Below the pieces are notes generated by a model. The model made no database searches and was not told where the DNA came from. It saw only the letters and a program-made list of their open reading frames with translations. Of a stretch of DNA of 45,848 nt, positions 41,438-45,848 are shown piece after piece. The stretch spans positions 1-45,848 of the forward strand of contig NZ_MSJL01000017.1 of the NCBI RefSeq assembly GCF_001921825.1. Reading direction: 5' to 3'. The DNA is from Streptococcus acidominimus. GTDB lineage: Bacteria > Bacillota > Bacilli > Lactobacillales > Streptococcaceae. Every line of letters begins with the position of its first letter. The first letter of the stretch is position 1. Position numbers and translations under genes: made by a program.

Positions 41438-43408
41438 TCATCTTTCAATAATACGATAGTAGGTTCTGCTTGTCCATTTATAGATGCCGAAATAAATCAG
41501 ACAGATGATCGCAATGGTGATCGCGCTCACGGTATAAATCATAGTATGCGAGGTTACGCCAAATATGAGAAGCATCTGCTTGAGCATGACGAGAGATACG
41601 ATAAAATGGAGAGTTGCCATCGCAAGTGGCATAAAGAAGACCAGTAAAATTTGGGAATTGATGGTCTTTTTGACATCCGTTTGACCCATTCCTACTTCTT
41701 GGAGAATTTTATAGGACTTCTTATCTTCATATCCTTCCGAATACTGCTTGTAGTAAATAATCAAGGCAGCCCCCAGTAAGAAGCTAATGCCGAGTAAGAA
41801 ACCTGTGAAGAGAAAACCGCCAAAGAAGCCTAAAATATCACTTTGAATATCTTCTTTTTGGGTCACCGTTCCAAGGACGCCACTACCATCTTCTGTCAAA
41901 AAATCTCCAGAACTTGCACCAACTAGCGTCTGGTATTGTTCCTTACTTAGGTCGGTCTGAACTTTATAGGTCATGAAACGGTCGTAGGCCTCTGCCTTAC
42001 TCTCTTTAAAGAATTGGAAAAATTCTTCCAGCACTTGATCGTTGCTGACGATAAGTAAGGCAGGGTTATAGGTATTTAACAAATCTGGTATTTGAATCTT
42101 CTGATCACCTTGCAGAGCCACAAACTTCTTTTCACCTAGGTAGAGGGTTTCAAGGCGATTGGATTGATTGGGTTGGTAAAAAATAACTTCTTGTTCTTGC
42201 AGATCTGGAAGAGCATTCCCCAATTTCTTGACATCATCTTGGGTAGCAATTTGTAAATAGAGGACATCATTGACTGAAAATGTATTGAGACTATCCTTAT
42301 TGAGGGAAAGAGTTTTGCCACCATTATAAAAAATAGTCTCTGATAAGAGGAGGTAGGGTAAACTGTCCTTGGCTCTTTCGGGATAGGTATCCAGCACGGT
42401 CTTTTGGAAAACGGCTTCTCCTTCTTGACGATTTTTTACGTAGTAATTGATCGCACTGTCTCTTGGAAACAGGGTATCCATCATGCTAGTCATATTGGTA
42501 TAGAGAGAGGTGGTCGTGGCAATGGTCACAAACGCCATAACAGCAAGGAGGGTGATATTGGCAAGCCCTGTTGCATGCTGCTTCATTCGGAAAATCATCT
42601 GTGACGTAGAAATAAAATGTTCAGGTGTATAGAAATACTTCTTCTGATTACGACGACGTTTCAAGTACCATGCCATGAAGCTGATGTAAAAGAGATAGGT
42701 TCCTACAATAACGAACAAAACAGCAATGAAGAAACGATAGAGAACAACAACAGCGCTGATTTGACTGGATGAAATGGAGAGATAATAGCCGATACCAAGA
42801 CAGACAAGTCCTAACATGGCGAGCAGCCAATTGCCCTTTGGTTCTTTTTCACCTTCTTCCTTGTTTCTAAACAGGATAAGGGGAGAGGAAAAACCAACCC
42901 TATGAATAGCCAGTAATTCCAATAGGAAAAAGATCACAGCAAAAATCAAGATATTGATGAAAAAGGCTACAAACGAAATCTCAAAATGCAGATTTGTTCC
43001 CTGTACCAGATTGACAAAAATAAGGTACAGAAGGTTGGAGAAGGCGGCACTTAGTATGCTCCCGAAGATTACGACCAAGCCAAATACCATCATCAATTCC
43101 AGTGTTGCAACCAAGGCTAGCTTTTTCTTGTTCATGCCTAGCATATTGTAGAGACCAAATTCTCTTGCACGTTGCTTCATCAAGAAGTTGAAACTGTATA
43201 TTTCCATGATGAGTGAGAAGATGGTCAGGACGACCGTTCCTAAACCAAGTGCCAAAGCTCCGGTTCCCATGCTCTGTGCCATTGGGCTAGAAATGAGGAG
43301 CAGGGTTGAGCAGTTGAGGATAAAAAGTACCAGGCTGGCTAGGATAAAAGGCGCAAAGGTCTGGAGGGATTTTCGGATATTCCCGTAGGCTAATTTGAGA
43401 TAGAACAT
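41438..43408 (-). CDS. bceB: ABC permease, BceB-like peptide-antibiotic transporter
   Basis: 656 aa, the usual size for BceB permeases. About ten membrane segments arranged 1+3, a large outside domain of about 200 residues (roughly 315-525) and three final helices. Two FtsX-like parts are visible ('FNFLMKQRAREFGLYNMLGM', 'SYKILQEVGMGQTDVKKTINSQ'). Together with the ATPase it removes bacitracin- or lantibiotic-like compounds from their lipid target and signals to the kinase. 3 bp after the ATPase gene. Confidence 0.9.
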   Translation of the reverse strand: MFYLKLAYGNIRKSLQTFAPFILASLVLFILNCSTLLLISSPMAQSMGTGALALGLGTVVLTIFSLIMEIYSFNFLMKQRAREFGLYNMLGMNKKKLALVATLELMMVFGLVVIFGSILSAAFSNLLYLIFVNLVQGTNLHFEISFVAFFINILIFAVIFFLLELLAIHRVGFSSPLILFRNKEEGEKEPKGNWLLAMLGLVCLGIGYYLSISSSQISAVVVLYRFFIAVLFVIVGTYLFYISFMAWYLKRRRNQKKYFYTPEHFISTSQMIFRMKQHATGLANITLLAVMAFVTIATTTSLYTNMTSMMDTLFPRDSAINYYVKNRQEGEAVFQKTVLDTYPERAKDSLPYLLLSETIFYNGGKTLSLNKDSLNTFSVNDVLYLQIATQDDVKKLGNALPDLQEQEVIFYQPNQSNRLETLYLGEKKFVALQGDQKIQIPDLLNTYNPALLIVSNDQVLEEFFQFFKESKAEAYDRFMTYKVQTDLSKEQYQTLVGASSGDFLTEDGSGVLGTVTQKEDIQSDILGFFGGFLFTGFLLGISFLLGAALIIYYKQYSEGYEDKKSYKILQEVGMGQTDVKKTINSQILLVFFMPLAMATLHFIVSLVMLKQMLLIFGVTSHTMIYTVSAITIAIICLIYFGIYKWTSRTYYRIIER

Positions 43409-43411
43409 GAA

Positions 43412-44164
43412 TTATTCACCTCCTAGAAGCGCAGACATGCTAAGTGAGATTTCCTTGGCAAAATCGACACTAGATTTATTGGCCTTATAGAGTTGGTGGA
43501 AGATGCGACCGTCTTTGATAAAGAGGACACGACTGGCATGGCTTGCAGCATTAGCAGAGTGGGTCACCATGAGAATGGTTTGCCCGTCTGCATTGATATC
43601 TTCAAAAAGATTCAGTAAATCTTCTGAATTACGATAATCAAGAGCGGCTGTTGGTTCATCTGCTAGGATCAATTGAGGTTGGGTAATCAAGCTCCGTGCA
43701 ATGGCGACCCGCTGCTTCTGTCCACCTGAAAGTTCAAAGGGACGTTTGTTGAGCAAGTCAGTAATCCGCAACTTAGGAGCAAGCTGGAGCAAGCGCTCCT
43801 CCATCTCCTTGTATGGGTGGCGGGCTAAGACTAATGGTAGAAAGATATTGTCACGGATGGATAGGCTATCCAGCAAGTTGAAATCCTGGAAAACAAAGCC
43901 CAGATTACGCAGGCGGAAATCAGCTAGCTGGCTTTCCTTGATATCGGTAATATTGTGTCGGTTGAGAATGACACTTCCATTGCTCGGTTTATCGAGGGTA
44001 GCCAAGATATTGAGGAGGGTTGTCTTTCCAGAACCACTCTCTCCCATAATGGCGATAAATTCCCCCTTTTCAACTTTGAAGTCCACATCCTGCAAGGCAC
44101 GGGTTTCTTCTTGTGAAAAACGGGTACGGTAAACTTTTTCTAAATGATTGATTTCTAAAAACAT
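43412..44164 (-). CDS. bceA: ABC ATPase, BceA-like
   Basis: 250 aa, MacB/LolD-type ATPase. Walker A GESGSGKT (41-48), signature LSGGQKQR (145-152), Walker B LILADEP (165-171) and the switch 'MVTHSANAASHA'. AAAGGAG lies 5 bases before ATG 44164. Directly upstream is a repeat array of 0.9 kb in which I find no clear promoter, so the promoter may be beyond it, near 45.24 kb. Confidence 0.9.
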   Translation of the reverse strand: MFLEINHLEKVYRTRFSQEETRALQDVDFKVEKGEFIAIMGESGSGKTTLLNILATLDKPSNGSVILNRHNITDIKESQLADFRLRNLGFVFQDFNLLDSLSIRDNIFLPLVLARHPYKEMEERLLQLAPKLRITDLLNKRPFELSGGQKQRVAIARSLITQPQLILADEPTAALDYRNSEDLLNLFEDINADGQTILMVTHSANAASHASRVLFIKDGRIFHQLYKANKSSVDFAKEISLSMSALLGGE

Positions 44165-44177
44165 ATAAACTCCTTTA

Positions 44178-45068
44178 TAAGATACAAAGCCCGTTAAGAA
44201 CTCCCAGCGAAAATAGTAAATTTGACGAAGAAACTTCAGTTTCTAGGAGAATTTATCTTTTTCGCACAGAGTTTAGGGCGTGTTCAGTTCCATAAGATAC
44301 GAGGGCGTAAAAAAATTCGTATGAAAATAGGAAATTGACGCTGTGTCTCAGGACACAAGGAAATTTATCTTTTTCACTAGAATTTTAGCCCGAGTTCAAT
44401 TACATCAAGATACGAGGGCGTAAAAAAATTCGTATGAAAATAGGAAATTGACGCTGTGTCTCAGGACACAAGGAAATTTATCTTTTTCACTAGAATTTTA
44501 GCTCGAGTTCAATTACATCAAGATACGAGGGCGTAAAAAAATTCGTATGAAAATAGGAAATTGACGCTGTGTCTCAGGACACAAGGAAATTTATCTTTTT
44601 CACTAGAATTTTAGCTCGAGTTCAATTAAACAAGATACGAGAGCGTTAAACAACTCCTAGACAAAATAGGAAATCGAAGCAGGGTGTTTTGCACCCAATG
44701 AGATTTATCTTTTTGTCAGTGAGTTGTAGCTCGAGTTCAATTAAACAAGATACGAGGCGTTCGACACGAGTTTCACTCATTCTATTTCCAACCTTCAACA
44801 GTCTAGGAATAGACTGGTGAAGCAACTAAAGCTGAAACAGTTATGGCTCTTTTTTCCGAGGTTTTAGGCTGAACTCAATTACAAGATACGAAGATGTTTG
44901 ATACGAGCGCTACTTGGTTGTATCTCCAACCATTCCCAGACTGGTGAAGAACTCCTAGACAAAGCGATAATCAGTTGCCTACTGTGATGATATCTGGATT
45001 TACTCAACTTTTGAATTGACTAGGCTTTGTCAGTGAGACGAGTTAACGAAATAAACTAAATGAGTATA
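44178..45068. repeat. 0.9-kb array of covarying palindromic units
   Basis: Units start at about 44180, 44295, 44408, 44521, 44633 and 44746 (period 112-113 bp for the middle ones). Paired stems per unit: GCCC/GGGC with CGAAAA/TTTTTCG; GGGC/GCCC with AAATTC/GAATTT and TGAAAA/TTTTCA (three copies, two with a G-T wobble); GAGC/GCTC with AACTC/GAGTT and GACAAAA/TTTTGTC. Inner hairpins: AGAAACT/AGTTTCT, TGTGTC-tcag-GACACA, GGTGT/CACCC. It ends with AATAAACTAAATGAGTATA, touching the stop codon of the 44-aa gene at 45069. Confidence 0.85.
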
Positions 45069-45203
45069 TTAGCTATGTAGGAATTGGTAGGTGCTATTCA
45101 TGTCTTGGTAGAGAGCGGCAACATACTGGGCTTTTTCCAGCAGAACTGCTGTATCTTCTCCCTCATTTTGTTTTGCTTGCTTTTTAAATACTTTGTTCCA
45201 CAT
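45069..45203 (-). CDS. Small 44-aa protein with a BceR-type upstream box
   Basis: Short frame beginning MWNKVFKKQAKQNEGEDTA and ending YQFLHS, with AGAGGA upstream of ATG 45203 and a plausible leftward promoter (TATACT or TATAAA near 45228-45244). Basic start, then an amphipathic helix; no membrane segment. A perfect TTACA-N4-TGTAA site lies about 60 bp upstream of the likely transcription start. Its stop codon touches the end of the repeat array, so the tail could have been altered by the insertion. I do not know the family. It may be the first gene of the bce-like operon. Confidence 0.55.
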   Translation of the reverse strand: MWNKVFKKQAKQNEGEDTAVLLEKAQYVAALYQDMNSTYQFLHS

Positions 45204-45265
45204 AGGTGATTCCTCTTTTCGTATGATTTTATACTATTAGTATACCCTAATGCAAGCCTCAACAA

Positions 45266-45307
45266 CCTTACAGCCTTATCATTCTACCTTACAATCTTGT
45301 AAGGTAG
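45266..45307 (-). promoter_or_regulatory. Candidate BceR binding site
   Basis: Perfect 10-bp inverted repeat CTACCTTACA-atct-TGTAAGGTAG (45284-45307), containing TTACA-N4-TGTAA, the consensus of BceR-like regulators. A further CCTTACA half-site is at 45266-45272. Confidence 0.7.
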
Positions 45308-45321
45308 CCAATTGGGAAATT

Positions 45322-45351
45322 AAAAAGGAGAAGACGAAACTTGTCTTCTCC
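45322..45351 (-). terminator. Leftward terminator of the small membrane protein gene
   Basis: GGAGAAGAC / GTCTTCTCC 9-bp stem with a 7-nt loop and TTTTT on the minus strand. Confidence 0.85.
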
Positions 45352-45398
45352 GGAATAGAGTTAAATTTCAGCAATCTACTACATCTTAGATAAAAGGT

Positions 45399-45575
45399 TT
45401 ACTTTCCTTTAGACATTGACCAATACGAGGCAAACAAAATAAGTTGCCCTAATGCTGTTACCAATGCAACACCTGATAAATGATTAAATTTAGGCTGTAG
45501 TAAGTATATAGTAAGGCATAAAAATAGAACAATCACTCCTTCCAACACTAAAAAAACTGGCGCATACTTCTTCAC
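45399..45575 (-). CDS. Small two-segment membrane protein
   Basis: 58 aa from GTG 45575 (MKKYAPVFLVLEG...). Upstream in-frame starts (ATG 45581, GTG 45584) lie too near the AGGGGGG site, which is 8 bases from 45575. Two membrane helices (about residues 5-24 and 34-52) joined by a short loop. Own terminator downstream. Function unknown. Confidence 0.65.
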   Translation of the reverse strand: MKKYAPVFLVLEGVIVLFLCLTIYLLQPKFNHLSGVALVTALGQLILFASYWSMSKGK

Positions 45576-45600
45576 ATACATCACCCCCCTGTTACTTTGA

Positions 45601-45848
45601 AGGGGACCTCTAAAAACTTCCTAAATTTCCCCAAAATGAGATAATAGAATAAAAAGTAATGAGGAGAGCTGTCATGCATTTATTCACAGACGATGAAAAA
45701 ATCTTGTCAAAACTATCAGAAAAAGGCAATCCCTTAGAACGTTTGGATGCCGTTATGGATTGGAATATCTTTCTTCCTTTGTTGTCAGAGTTATTCAGTC
45801 GTAAAGATAAAGTCATCAGTCGTGGCGGTCGTCCTCACCTAGACTATC
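45601..45848 (+). mobile_element. Start of an IS5-family insertion sequence, cut by the window end
   Basis: Left end near 45601 (GGGGACCTCTAAAAACTT probably belongs to the terminal repeat), then a short leader and the transposase start. The right end is outside the window, so the boundary and name cannot be set. Confidence 0.6.
45674..45848 (+). CDS. IS5-family transposase, N-terminal part
   Basis: 58 codons visible, running off the window. The N-terminal IS5 pattern is present: 'NPLERLDAVMDWNIFLPLLSELF' followed by 'GGRPHLDY'. GAGGAGAG lies 5 bases before ATG 45674. The catalytic DDE residues would be beyond the window. Confidence 0.8.
   Translation, partial: MHLFTDDEKILSKLSEKGNPLERLDAVMDWNIFLPLLSELFSRKDKVISRGGRPHLDY

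Overview
This is a Streptococcus chromosome segment, most likely S. suis or a close relative. The evidence is the gene order tdk-prfA-prmC-sua5-glyA-(NdpA-like)-pvaA, the pairs guaA/GntR and ylxM-ffh, a streptococcal XerS with a difSL-type site just upstream, a G5-rich M26 zinc metalloprotease with a YSIRK-type signal, and a Bce-type peptide-antibiotic module. The species call is an inference; the genus is well supported. The XerS/dif pair puts the window at the replication terminus. Most genes left of dif (about 36.2 kb) read rightward and most right of it read leftward, as expected for genes transcribed along replication.

Layout. 1-5.4 kb: a four-gene ABC importer (lipoprotein, two permeases, ATPase) between repeat arrays, followed by a metallophosphoesterase and, on the other strand, a 4-oxalocrotonate tautomerase-like protein. 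6.6-12.5 kb: a core operon (thymidine kinase, RF1, its methyltransferase, a Sua5/TsaC-type protein, SHMT, an NdpA-like protein and a PvaA lysozyme-like protein). 12.9-14.2 kb: a short-chain dehydrogenase and a lipoprotein. 14.4-24.6 kb: accessory DNA next to the guaA 3' end. It holds an XRE regulator with a divergent small gene, three 60-bp repeats, a copy of the guaA 3'-end attachment core, and an 8.6-kb element bounded by a 25-bp direct repeat. That element carries a repressor, a HUH/SF3 Rep-like replication or mobilisation protein, a structured origin-like region, a DUF3173-like protein, a tyrosine integrase, an orphan VirB6-like protein and a lipoprotein that appears to start at ATT. 24.6-29.1 kb: guaA (-), GntR, ylxM, ffh. 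29.1-30.1 kb: a repeat array. 30.3-35.4 kb: the Zmp/IgA1-protease-like surface protein. 35.6-38.9 kb: GNAT, dif-xerS, phosphohexomutase. 39.2-39.6 kb: an inverted copy of the repeat array. 39.8-45.2 kb: a BceABRS-like module whose likely BceR box lies beyond a 0.9-kb repeat array and a 44-aa ORF. From about 45.6 kb: the start of an IS5-family element cut by the window edge.

The least explained feature is a modular intergenic repeat family present in at least six arrays. Each unit is a long imperfect palindrome. Its sequence differs between copies, but the stems change in matching pairs (GGAC/GTCC, GGGC/GCCC, GCCC/GGGC, GAGC/GCTC, AGCC/GGCT), and the inner hairpins are interchangeable. Such covariation points to selection on a folded DNA or RNA structure. 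The composite Rep/integrase element beside guaA is the second main point of interest.
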